Shown: positions 27,570 through 35,452 of the stretch, piece by piece
How positions within the stretch are numbered: the first letter of the stretch is position 1
Layout of the letters: the number at the start of each line of letters is the position of its first letter
Made by a program: the position numbers and the translations under genes
Notes under the pieces: generated by a model
The model's database searches: none
What the model saw: only the letters and a program-made list of their open reading frames with translations
Told to the model about the DNA's origin: nothing
Assembly: GCA_001650955.1 (NCBI GenBank)
Contig: LXYP01000020.1
Span: 1-64,000 of the forward strand
Length of the DNA: 64,000 nucleotides
Direction of reading: 5' to 3'
Source of the DNA: Sphingomonadales bacterium EhC05
GTDB taxonomy: Bacteria > Pseudomonadota > Alphaproteobacteria > Sphingomonadales > Sphingomonadaceae

Positions 27570-28238
27570 TTAAGCTGAAAGTTCATTGGTGAATGAACCC
27601 GAGACAAAATCGCGACCAAGCCGAATTCCAATGGGATCTACACTATGACCCAACCCATGGGACGAGTGCGTGGTGGTTGGCACACCAATCCCCTGAAGCT
27701 CACTCTCCGCTGAGTGCAATGCTTTAAAAGGCACAACCGGATCAGCAGTTCCGTGCACTAACAATGTTGGAGGTTTGGCAGGGTGTTCTAGCGGCAGGTC
27801 AGTTATACTAGTAAGAATTCCTGAATAACCCACGATAGCCGCAACTTGTTGTGATCTGCGCAGCCCAACGTGAAGTGCCATCATAGTGCCTTGGCTGAAT
27901 CCAACCAGTGCCAAGTCTGAATCGGTCAAACCATATTGAGTTAGTTTTTGGTCAATGAAAGCATTTATTGCAGGCGCAACTGACGCCGCGCCCGCTGCCA
28001 GTGCAGATGGTTCGAAGCCAGATAACCCCCACCACTGATAGCCTGTCCCCATCATAGAGCAGCGTTGGGGCGCATGTGGGGCAAGGAATAAAGCATCAGG
28101 CAACGCATCTTGCCACTGCGGCGCTAAAGCTATCATGTCAGTTCCACTGGATCCAAAGCCATGCAGCAACAGCACAATTTGTTTAGGAGTGCCGCCGGAC
28201 TTTGGTTGGAGACTGGCGCCGTTTGTAATCTTCGACAA
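27570..28238 (-). CDS. Alpha/beta hydrolase, carboxylesterase/phospholipase family
   Basis: The 222-residue protein is of the PF02230 type, with the oxyanion region LLLHGFGSSGTDM, nucleophile elbow GFSQGTM, an acid in HGTADPVVP and a histidine in SHGLGHSVDP. Cytoplasmic relatives hydrolyse short-chain esters or deacylate lipids and proteins. No signal peptide is visible. The first 106 bases overlap the 3' end of the hypothetical gene upstream in another frame, an unusually long overlap. Its physiological substrate cannot be told from context. Confidence 0.85.
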   Translation of the reverse strand: MSKITNGASLQPKSGGTPKQIVLLLHGFGSSGTDMIALAPQWQDALPDALFLAPHAPQRCSMMGTGYQWWGLSGFEPSALAAGAASVAPAINAFIDQKLTQYGLTDSDLALVGFSQGTMMALHVGLRRSQQVAAIVGYSGILTSITDLPLEHPAKPPTLLVHGTADPVVPFKALHSAESELQGIGVPTTTHSSHGLGHSVDPIGIRLGRDFVSGSFTNELSA

Positions 28239-28786
28239 TCCGGATTCCGATGAAGTTTGTTAAGGAGCACTTGTCGATGCGACGAGCCCAGACTGTCAAT
28301 ATAGTAGGGCGACGTTACAAAAGAAGGGCTGCCCTCCAATGACCATGAGCTGGATTCAGCGGGATTGTCGGCAGCATTGCAGTTGATACCTTCCATTTTG
28401 CCAAATTTATCACAATCCCAATAGAACTCTTCGTATCCTGTGGTGCGATTAATGCCGTAGCTTAGAACCTGAGCCTCAACCTCTCGGTCAGTCATTGGGA
28501 AGCCACGCGGCGCAAAATCCGGATCAGCCCAGCCAAATACTTTGCAAAATTCGCGGGAGCCGCAATGTTTGCGAACCAGCTTTTGGAGTTCAGCCGGATC
28601 GACCTTGGGATTAAAAACGATGGAGAACATGGCTTTGCCAGCAAGTGGATTAAACTCAGCATCGGCTGCCTCGTATGTTGACGTGGTTTTCGTCTGTTCC
28701 GTCTTCGGGTCTTCGACCAGCGAGCCCAACACGAACATTACTGCTAACATGATTAGGATCCAGTGCCACCATTTCACATTTTTCAC
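28133..28786 (-). CDS. Hypothetical membrane-anchored protein
   Basis: The 217-residue protein has one N-terminal transmembrane segment (WWHWILIMLAVMFVLGSL) and a soluble part with several cysteines (KHCGSREFCKVFGWAD, YWDCDKFGKMEGINC). I do not recognise the family. The last 35 or so residues, ending in CCCCMALDPVELT, come from sequence that also encodes the start of the downstream esterase. This tail is probably not ancestral: a frameshift or lost stop near 28240 may have extended the protein. Location in the island near the integrase suggests recently acquired or decaying cargo. Confidence 0.55.
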   Translation of the reverse strand: MKNVKWWHWILIMLAVMFVLGSLVEDPKTEQTKTTSTYEAADAEFNPLAGKAMFSIVFNPKVDPAELQKLVRKHCGSREFCKVFGWADPDFAPRGFPMTDREVEAQVLSYGINRTTGYEEFYWDCDKFGKMEGINCNAADNPAESSSWSLEGSPSFVTSPYYIDSLGSSHRQVLLNKLHRNPDCRRLQTAPVSNQSPAALLNKLCCCCMALDPVELT

Positions 28787-29129
28787 TAAGCGTCTCCATA
28801 TTTAGCGACGCGACTTCTAGCCTTTGTCGTCGCCCTAATCTCTATTTTGGGGCGACGGGCAAAGCCGGACGTTGGAAAATCTGCTATCACACAGCGCGCG
28901 CACCTTTACCGGCAAGCCGGTTGGACATAAGTGAACGCCATCCGGCCGCAGTTTTTCTGTGGCCGGTCGTGATAGAGAGGTTTCCAATCCCCACTCTTGG
29001 AAAACCCAAGAGCAATCGGACCATTGATGAGAATGAAGAAGAGTTCAGCCCAGATTAGTACTGGAGACCAGAACAACTTGATGGAGAACGGTCCCCGAGA
29101 TGCTATGGGACCGGAAGAGCAACTCTAGC
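28787..29129. other. Gene-free stretch before integrase, with hairpins
   Basis: No coding region was seen. A strong inverted repeat at 28942-28966 (CCGGCCGCAG, TTTTT loop, CTGTGGCCGG; one G-T pair) and a weaker one at 28829-28856 (GTCGCCC / GGGCGAC) are present. Neither has a T tract, so they are not classical terminators. Confidence 0.5.
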
Positions 29130-30293
29130 TCAGTGGCGTTCAGCGAGGCTTTCAGCGATCAGACTTGTTACATCGTTGGCTGCTGAAACTACCGGCGCGG
29201 TTGCGAGATGTGCATATCGCGCTGTCGTCTGAACCTGCGAATGCCCCAACAACTTGCCGATCATGGGAAGGCTTTTGCCATTGCTCACTGTGATGGACGC
29301 GAATGTATGGCGCAGATCATGGAAGCGCGCATCTTTCAGTCCCGCTCTTGCGCGAACCCGTCGCCAAAACGGCTGGAGGTCAGTTAATCGTTGACCTGGG
29401 TTCTTGCCGATGATGACATAAGGGTTGCCAAGTAGCTTTTCGACATTGCGCAAGATGTTGATCGCAGCTTGTCCTAGGTGAATGGTCTTGGCCCCCGTTT
29501 TTGAATCTGGAAGGTGTAGGGCGGCATTGTCTAGATCAACCCACTCCCATTCTAGCTTCATGATTTCATTGAGGCGGCAGCCTGTGAACAAGAGCAAGCG
29601 GATGGCATTGATCGCTGATTGAAACTCCAAACCCTCTGCCTCCATCTCGCGAAGCACGTGTCCAATGGATTGCAGCTCGGCTGGTGAGAAATAGCGCTCG
29701 CGCTTCTTCTCTGGATATTTCTTGATGTGGCGACGGGGGTTGGTGCCATCTGGCCTTAATCCCCAAAGTTCAGCCAGATTGAACATTTTTGAGATGATCT
29801 CGATATTGCGATTGGCTTGATATGGCTTGTGCCGATAATCGTGATGGAACTTCGCAACATCCGCCCGAGTGACATCAGTGATCCGCATTCTGCCAATGGC
29901 AGGCAGGATAAAGAGTTTTAGGTTCCTCCGATATTCTTTGGCGGTGGTTTCCTTTAGATGGACCTCGATATGCTCTGCATCGAACCGGTCTGCTAGTTCT
30001 TTGACCGTCAACGCTTCACGGCTGTTTTTGCGTACCTGCAGTGGATCGATGTCTTGTCCAATTTTGGCAAGAGCTTGGATGGCAAGTTTCCGCGCTTGAT
30101 CCAAAGTGATCGCACCGTGCTGACTGAGCATCATCCGGCGCGATTATCGGCCGTGGCGGTATTGTAGAACGAATTTCTTTCGGCCGGATGGAAATACGCG
30201 AATACCAAAACCAGGAAGGTCGCTATCCCAGATAAAATAGTCCTTCGACTTGATCTCCAATCCATCGATTTTGCTCTTTGTCAGTTTAGTCAT
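29130..30293 (-). pseudogene. int: Tyrosine integrase interrupted by an ochre codon
   Basis: The frame from an ATG at 30293 (AAGGG upstream) gives an N-terminal DUF4102/arm-binding-like part (TKLTKSKIDGLEIK, DLPGFGIRVFPSGRKKF). TAA follows at 30144-30146, and the same frame continues without shift into the core-binding and catalytic domains. The catalytic set is visible: R in FTGCRLNEIMKLEW, HDLRHTFAS (H and R), GHSQVQTTARYAH (H and Y). Full length would be about 386 residues plus the stop. CAA to TAA is the simplest change. It is the island's own integrase, beside attR. A protein starting at the ATG at 30134 would lack the arm-binding domain and is unlikely to integrate normally. Confidence 0.85.
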
Positions 30294-30334
30294 GACATTC
30301 CCTTCTGTTACCAGTGGGGTCATCGCAGTGCCTA

Positions 30335-30357
30335 CAGTAAGCATATAGTAAGCAAGA
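30335..30357 (+). repeat. Candidate integrase arm-type site, right end
   Basis: It contains AGTAAGCA twice, 11 bases apart, and lies between the integrase start and attR. It matches 110-132 at 19 of 23 positions, and weaker similarity continues leftwards to a shared GTTACCAGTG (30307 and 81). Integrase or excisionase binding, or integrase autoregulation, is inferred from position. Confidence 0.45.
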
Positions 30358-30487
30358 GGATGAGGATCCTTGCGAAAACCTGCGTAGACACACAGGATCA
30401 ATAGCTCCTCACAGTCAAGCGAACACGATGCAAATGCGGAAAATAGTGCAATAAAAAGAACTAGTTAGTAGAAATTCTTGCAGCGCT

Positions 30488-30531
30488 CATAACCTGAAGG
30501 TCGTAGGTTCAAATCCTACTCCCGCAACCAA
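30488..30531 (+). repeat. attR: duplicated 3' end of tRNA-fMet
   Basis: All 44 bases are identical to 1-44. Upstream, only GCT continues the tRNA (GCTCATAA loop). The preceding bases CAGC do not form the 5' anticodon stem TCAGG needed to pair with CCTGA, so this is a tRNA fragment and not a gene. It lies about 195 bases upstream of the integrase start and marks the right end of the island. Confidence 0.88.
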
Positions 30532-30537
30532 ATCCAC

Positions 30538-30567
30538 ACCGCTGCCCCATGGGTCAGCGGTTTTTTT
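30538..30567 (+). terminator. Terminator downstream of attR (original tRNA terminator)
   Basis: ACCGCTG and CAGCGGT form a 7-bp stem with a 10-base loop, followed by a T run, seven bases after the attR tRNA end. This is where the native terminator of the tRNA-fMet gene would have been before the island entered. Confidence 0.8.
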
Positions 30568-31028
30568 GTGCCCAGCGCCCAACCCAACAAACTTCCCCCC
30601 GCCAACATCAAACATCAACACCAAGGCGCCCGACCGCCAATCACAACAGACAAACAGCAATCCAGCATCACAAACGCTTAAAACGATGGCCAAAATGGAA
30701 ATCTGTTGATCGTCCTGCTCCATCAACCACCCACGAACAGTCGCGAGTTGAAGAGCGTCTATCACCGTTCGTTAGGCAATGGATGAAGCGGGAAGGATAG
30801 AGCGTCAAACTCCAGCGGGATCAGACCTGTCGGTTCGCATATATTGAGAACCGGCTTTTGCAAAACCGAAAGCATCGTCACTTTGCTGTGAGACTATCTC
30901 TATATGTACGCGCCAGCGATATCGAAGGAGGGCGTTCATTCGGCTTGAGACCCTAGTTGACCATTGTCATTTGATCGCAGGTACATTTCTGCTGCGTAGG
31001 GGCCACAAACTATCAGGCCATCAGCTCA
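30568..31028. other. Gene-free stretch right of the island
   Basis: Open frames here have no recognisable protein features, and one is a translation of tRNA sequence. I see no RNA gene or repeat beyond the terminator at its left edge. The TetR gene ends at 31029. Confidence 0.6.
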
Positions 31029-31694
31029 TCAGCGCTTCCGCAAACCGCCGGACAAGATATCATGGGCGACCGCGGCTACCTCTTCGGCTGACATGTCTTC
31101 CGACCAGACACCATAGCGCAGTCCGAGAAACACATTCATGCCCATGATCGCCCAGGCATGGGCTTCTGTCAGGTCGTTGTTCAGTTCTCCGGATTCTGAG
31201 CCTTCGGTCAGACGCTCAAATATCCGATCGGCAGTGCCTTCATAATGGGCGCGATAGCTGGCCGGATCGGCAAATTCGGCTTCATCGATAATCCGGTAGA
31301 TTTCCTTATGCTCGCGGGCGAACTGGAGAAAGGCTGTGAGTGCGGCGCGTTCGCGTTCGAGCGCATTGTGATTGGCGCTCATTGCGGTTGCCGCATGTTG
31401 CTTTACCCGATCGCTCATATCGTTGACCAGTGCGCGGAAGACTTCCTCCTTGCTGTCGAAATAGGTGTAGAAGCTGCCCAGCGCGACCTTGGCTCTTTGG
31501 GTTATCGACACAATAGACGTGTCTCCGAAGCCATGCGCGCCAAATTCTATGGCGGCGGCGTCGAGGATCGCGCGCATCGTCCGGCGTCCACGCTCCGTGC
31601 GTGGGACTTTGGCGTTTTTCATTGTCAGATCGGCGCTTGTCTTGGCGCCATCACCATCCGCGACTGTTGCTTTTTTGGCACTCCCTCTGGGCAT
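31029..31694 (-). CDS. TetR-family transcriptional regulator
   Basis: The 221-residue repressor has an N-terminal TetR DNA-binding domain (RRTMRAILDAAAIEFGAHGFGDTSIVSITQRAKVALGSFYTYFDSKEEVF) from about residue 38. A helical ligand-binding domain follows. It is divergent from the TonB receptor at 31803, and the 108-base intergenic region holds a near-perfect palindrome at 31719-31741. It most likely represses itself and the receptor-transporter-hydrolase genes until a substrate of that pathway is present. The effector is unknown. Confidence 0.9.
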   Translation of the reverse strand: MPRGSAKKATVADGDGAKTSADLTMKNAKVPRTERGRRTMRAILDAAAIEFGAHGFGDTSIVSITQRAKVALGSFYTYFDSKEEVFRALVNDMSDRVKQHAATAMSANHNALERERAALTAFLQFAREHKEIYRIIDEAEFADPASYRAHYEGTADRIFERLTEGSESGELNNDLTEAHAWAIMGMNVFLGLRYGVWSEDMSAEEVAAVAHDILSGGLRKR

Positions 31695-31718
31695 CTTATC
31701 GATATTGTCCTTTCATAG

Positions 31719-31741
31719 TTGAAAGTTGGTTCAACTTTCAA
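31719..31741. promoter_or_regulatory. TetR operator palindrome
   Basis: TTGAAAGTTG and CAACTTTCAA are perfect 10-base inverted arms separated by GTT. The site lies between divergent tetR and TonB receptor genes and overlaps a plausible tetR promoter (minus-strand TTGAAA, 17 bases, CTATGA). Size and symmetry suit a TetR-family dimer site. Confidence 0.75.
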
Positions 31742-31802
31742 TAAAGCTCTTCTCCAATAACAGATACCCTTACGCCAGGGAATCGAATTTGGGAGAAGTA
31801 AT

Positions 31803-34154
31803 ATGAGAGATTTTCAAAAAGCGATACGTTTTGCTGCCTTGTCGACTGTTGCCCTCACCGGTCTGACGACAGCTCCGCTCTATGCGCAAGCCACTGACGC
31901 TGTGGCAGAAGAAGCGGACGATTCGAATGTCATCATTGTTTCTGCCCGCCGCCGCGACGAGCGGCTGATCGATGTTCCGATTGCGATAACCGCTTATTCT
32001 GGCGAAGCCTTGGAACGGCAGGGCGCGGTTGATATTACCGACATCGGTCTGACCACCCCCAATACCACTTTGGAATCCTCTCGCGGCACCAATTCGACGC
32101 TGTCCGCCTTCATTCGCGGCATCGGTCAGCAAGATCCGGTCTCGGGTTTTGAGCAGGGCGTGGGCATCTATCTCGACGATGTCTATCTGAACCGCCCGCA
32201 GGCGGCGGTGCTGGACATTTACGATGTCGAACGGATCGAAGTCCTGCGTGGACCACAAGGAACGCTTTACGGCCGCAACACGATTGGTGGAGCGATCAAA
32301 TATGTCACCAAGCGGCTGCCGGATGAACCATCCTTTATGGCCCGCGCGACCTATGGCACCTATGATCAGGCCGAAGCGGTGGTCACCGCCAGCATGCCAA
32401 TCTCCGATATCGTCCGTATCGGCGCCTCCGGCGCGCGCCTGTCACGCGGTGGTTTCGGCACCAATCTCACCAACGGGCTGGAAAATTACAATAAGGACAT
32501 CTGGGCCGCGCGAGGATCGCTGGAATTTGGTGGCTATGGTGAACCGGTGCTCGTCCGCATATCTGGAGACTATACCAAGGATGAGAGCAATCCGCGCGGT
32601 GGTCACCGTCTGATTCCCGGTGATCAGTCCGGCGCCCCGGTGCTGGCCGACGTATTTGACACAAGAGGGGGGCTCAACGACCCGGTTCAGGATATTGAGG
32701 CATATGGTCTCGCGATGAATATCACCGCGAGCCTCACCGATACAGTCACCTTCAAGTCGATCAGTGCATGGCGCAAGGATGATACGGCGACACCGATTGA
32801 TTTTGACGCGCTGCCAGCGGTTGATCTGGATGTTCCCGGCATCTACCGCAACGAACAGATCAGCCAGGAATTTCAGCTTCAATATGATGGTGGGCCGGTT
32901 CAGGCGCTGGTCGGATTCTACTATCTGGACGCCACGGCAGATACATTGTTCGATGTTCGGCTGTTCACCACATTCAATGGCTTTACCGCCTTTACGCAAG
33001 CCAATGTTGATACTGAAACCTATGCGATATTTGGTGACTTTACGTATGATCTGACCGATCAGTTCAGTCTCTCCCTGGGCGGTCGCTATACTTGGGATGA
33101 GCGCTCGGCGAGCATCTTGCGGCAGAATTTTCTCGGTGGCGGATCACCAACCTTTGGCGGTGCCGGTGTCCTGTTCGGTGGGCCGAGCACCGATTTCGAA
33201 GGCAGCGCCGAGTTCAAGAAATTCACGCCGCGCGCGTCGATCAGCTACAAGCCAACTCCGGAGCATAATATCTACGCCAGCTTTTCGCAGGGCTTCAAAG
33301 GCGGCGGATTTGATCCGCGCGGTGTCGGTGTCAATGCGCCGACCACCAATGCCAATGGTATTCCCAGTGATGACGAAGTTGCCGATTTCCTGAGCTTCCG
33401 TCCGGAAAAGGTCGACAGCTATGAAATCGGTTATAAGGGCAGTCTGTTCAACGGCGCTCTGAATGTAGCTGTGGCGGGTTTCTATACCGACTATACCGAT
33501 GTCCAGATCCCGGGTTCGGTGGCCTGCACGGTGGGTGGTATCGCGACATTCTGCGGTGTTATCTCCAATGCCGGTAAAGCGACATTGAAGGGTCTGGAAC
33601 TTGAAGCCAGTGGCCGGCTTGCGGAGGATTTCGCTGCATCCGGTGACCGTCTGACCCTGTCCGGCGCGCTGGGCTATATTGATGCGCAATATGACGAATA
33701 TATCACCAATATTGGCGGTGTGCCAACCGATGTCGCGGATTTCCGGGAAGTCCAGAATACACCGAAGTGGACCGCGAGCGGCACCCTCGCTTACACGACG
33801 CCGCTTGGTGATGGGGATCTCTATTTCGGGACGACTCTATCCTATCGCAGCACCACCAATCAGTTCGAGATTGCCAATCCTTTCATCGACCAGAAAGGCT
33901 TCGCGCTATGGGATGCCAATCTTGTCTATACTGCACCGGATGACCGCTGGAGCATTGGTATCCATGGCAAGAATCTGACCAACAAAAAATACCGGACATC
34001 GGGCTATTCCTTCATCATTGCAGATCCGGTGACCGGGGCCATTGCAACCGGAGCCAATGGCCTGCCGATATCCTCATTGGGGACCGAAGGCACGTTGACC
34101 GGTTTCTATGGCAACCCGCGTCAGGTGTTTGTCACCGCTGGAGTTAAATTCTGA
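31803..34154 (+). CDS. TonB-dependent receptor of TetR-controlled module
   Basis: The 783-residue outer-membrane receptor has a signal peptide (TTAPLYAQ), a TonB-box-like NVIIVSARRRDE, a plug (VPIAITAYSGEALERQGAVD, FIRGIGQQDP, VERIEVLRGPQGTLYGRNTIGGAI) and a barrel ending QVFVTAGVKF. Receptors of this type in sphingomonads import aromatic or terpenoid compounds and siderophores. An MFS transporter and a hydrolase follow in the same direction, so all three probably handle one organic substrate. The substrate is not identifiable from sequence. Confidence 0.9.
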   Translation: MRDFQKAIRFAALSTVALTGLTTAPLYAQATDAVAEEADDSNVIIVSARRRDERLIDVPIAITAYSGEALERQGAVDITDIGLTTPNTTLESSRGTNSTLSAFIRGIGQQDPVSGFEQGVGIYLDDVYLNRPQAAVLDIYDVERIEVLRGPQGTLYGRNTIGGAIKYVTKRLPDEPSFMARATYGTYDQAEAVVTASMPISDIVRIGASGARLSRGGFGTNLTNGLENYNKDIWAARGSLEFGGYGEPVLVRISGDYTKDESNPRGGHRLIPGDQSGAPVLADVFDTRGGLNDPVQDIEAYGLAMNITASLTDTVTFKSISAWRKDDTATPIDFDALPAVDLDVPGIYRNEQISQEFQLQYDGGPVQALVGFYYLDATADTLFDVRLFTTFNGFTAFTQANVDTETYAIFGDFTYDLTDQFSLSLGGRYTWDERSASILRQNFLGGGSPTFGGAGVLFGGPSTDFEGSAEFKKFTPRASISYKPTPEHNIYASFSQGFKGGGFDPRGVGVNAPTTNANGIPSDDEVADFLSFRPEKVDSYEIGYKGSLFNGALNVAVAGFYTDYTDVQIPGSVACTVGGIATFCGVISNAGKATLKGLELEASGRLAEDFAASGDRLTLSGALGYIDAQYDEYITNIGGVPTDVADFREVQNTPKWTASGTLAYTTPLGDGDLYFGTTLSYRSTTNQFEIANPFIDQKGFALWDANLVYTAPDDRWSIGIHGKNLTNKKYRTSGYSFIIADPVTGAIATGANGLPISSLGTEGTLTGFYGNPRQVFVTAGVKF

Positions 34155-34165
34155 CCAGTTCGGCT

Positions 34166-35452
34166 GTGGATCAGACGGTCGAGTATAGTCGCACCTATCG
34201 CGCGGTTGTGCTCGGCATGCTGCTGCTGGTCTATACGTTCAATTTTCTCGACCGTCAGATTCTCGGAATATTGGCAATTCCGGTCAAGGCAGACCTAGGG
34301 CTGAGCGATACGCAATTGGGTGCGCTGGGCGGGATTGCCTTTGCATTGCTCTATTCGACTCTCGCCATCCCATTGGCGTTGATCGCCGACAAGACCAGCC
34401 GGACCTGGGTGATCACGATTTCGCTGACTGTCTGGAGCGGCTTCACGGCGCTGTGCGGAATTGCCACCAGTTTCTGGCAGATGTTCTTCTTCCGGCTTGG
34501 CGTCGGTGTTGGCGAGGCGGGCGGTGTTGCGCCATCCTATGCGCTGATTGCGGACTATTTCCCCAGCCATGAGCGGGCCCGGGCGCTCGCAATATATTCC
34601 CTCGGCATCCCGCTGGGGTCTGCCGCAGGAGTATTGTTCGGCGGCTATGTTGCCCAGATGATCGAATGGCGAACCGCCTTTATCATTGTCGGCATCGCCG
34701 GCGTGGCGATTGCGCCGCTTTTCCGTTTGATCGTGCGCGAACCGAAAAAAATGCTCGCGGAGACCGCAAGATCAGCGCAGTCGCCATGGGCGGAATCGAA
34801 CCCAGGGCCCAAGACGGGCGACGTCTTCCGGATTCTCGCCGCGAAGAAGAGCTTCTGGTTCCTGTCTTTCGGCGCATCGATGAGCTCCCTATGCGGCTAT
34901 GGCATCGCATTCTGGTTGCCCAGCCTGATGCAGCGCAGCTTTGGTCTGGATTTGATCGGCACGTCGCAATTTTACGGCTCCATCCTGCTGGTTGGCGGAA
35001 CCATCGGGGTTCTCGCCGGGGGCTGGCTGGGTGACTATTTCGGCAAAAAGGATCGCGCCGCCTATGCCTGGCTTCCGGCCGTCTGCTTCATTCTTGGCGT
35101 CCCCCTGTTTGCCGGAGGCATATTATCCACATCGGTAACGGCTGCCTTTCTATTCTTCCTGATTCCCCAGGCTCTGGCCTATGTCTGGTTGGGCCCTGTC
35201 CTGTCTGCGGTCCAGCATCTGGTGCCTGCAACGATGCGCGCGACCGCTTCAGCCAGTTTCCTGTTCATCAACAATCTGATCGGTCTCGGCTTTGGCACGC
35301 TCATTCTGGGCGCGATGTCGGACCAGTTTAGCCAGAGCTACGGCGATGAAGGCCTGCGCTACGCGATTCTGACGGCGCTGATATTCTATGTGGCGGCTGC
35401 CATATTAATGGCAATGGCCGGCAAGCATCTGCGCAAAGATTGGATCGAATGA
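34166..35452 (+). CDS. Spinster-type MFS transporter
   Basis: The 428-residue inner-membrane protein has about twelve hydrophobic segments and typical motifs: YTFNFLDRQILGILA near residues 23-37, LALIADKTSRTWVI, GEAGGVAPSYALIADYF. The family resembles sphingomonad Spinster-like carriers that often accompany a TonB receptor. It would move the receptor's substrate into the cytoplasm. I start it at GTG 34166, 11 bases after the receptor stop; a CTG at 34151 would overlap that stop and add five residues. The hydrolase start overlaps its stop (ATGA). Confidence 0.87.
   Translation: MDQTVEYSRTYRAVVLGMLLLVYTFNFLDRQILGILAIPVKADLGLSDTQLGALGGIAFALLYSTLAIPLALIADKTSRTWVITISLTVWSGFTALCGIATSFWQMFFFRLGVGVGEAGGVAPSYALIADYFPSHERARALAIYSLGIPLGSAAGVLFGGYVAQMIEWRTAFIIVGIAGVAIAPLFRLIVREPKKMLAETARSAQSPWAESNPGPKTGDVFRILAAKKSFWFLSFGASMSSLCGYGIAFWLPSLMQRSFGLDLIGTSQFYGSILLVGGTIGVLAGGWLGDYFGKKDRAAYAWLPAVCFILGVPLFAGGILSTSVTAAFLFFLIPQALAYVWLGPVLSAVQHLVPATMRATASASFLFINNLIGLGFGTLILGAMSDQFSQSYGDEGLRYAILTALIFYVAAAILMAMAGKHLRKDWIE

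Larger units (their letters stand above)
1..30531. mobile_element. Genomic island integrated in tRNA-fMet
   Basis: A 44-base segment covering the 3' half of an initiator tRNA occurs identically at 1-44 and 30488-30531. Between the copies lie a tyrosine integrase (29130-30293, minus), arsenic genes, a beta-glucan utilisation locus and an Entner-Doudoroff gene set. The right copy lacks the proper 5' anticodon stem, so it is the duplicated end, and the functional tRNA should lie at the left with its 5' half outside the window. The interior is visibly more A+T rich than the sequence right of 31 kb. Integration into tRNA 3' ends is standard for this integrase class. The integrase is broken, so the island is probably fixed. 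Whether all cargo arrived in one event is unknown. Confidence 0.85.

Noticed and set aside
28829-28856. GTCGCCC / GGGCGAC hairpin as terminator
   Set aside because: No T tract follows on either strand and it is not placed at a gene 3' end.
30487-30765. Minus-strand frame of 92 residues ending in VGFEPTTFRL
   Set aside because: This ending is the well-known artefact of translating the antisense of tRNA sequence; the frame reads through attR and the terminator.
30549-30800. Plus-strand frame of 83 residues after attR
   Set aside because: It starts inside the terminator hairpin, has low-complexity Q/T/R composition and no recognisable feature.
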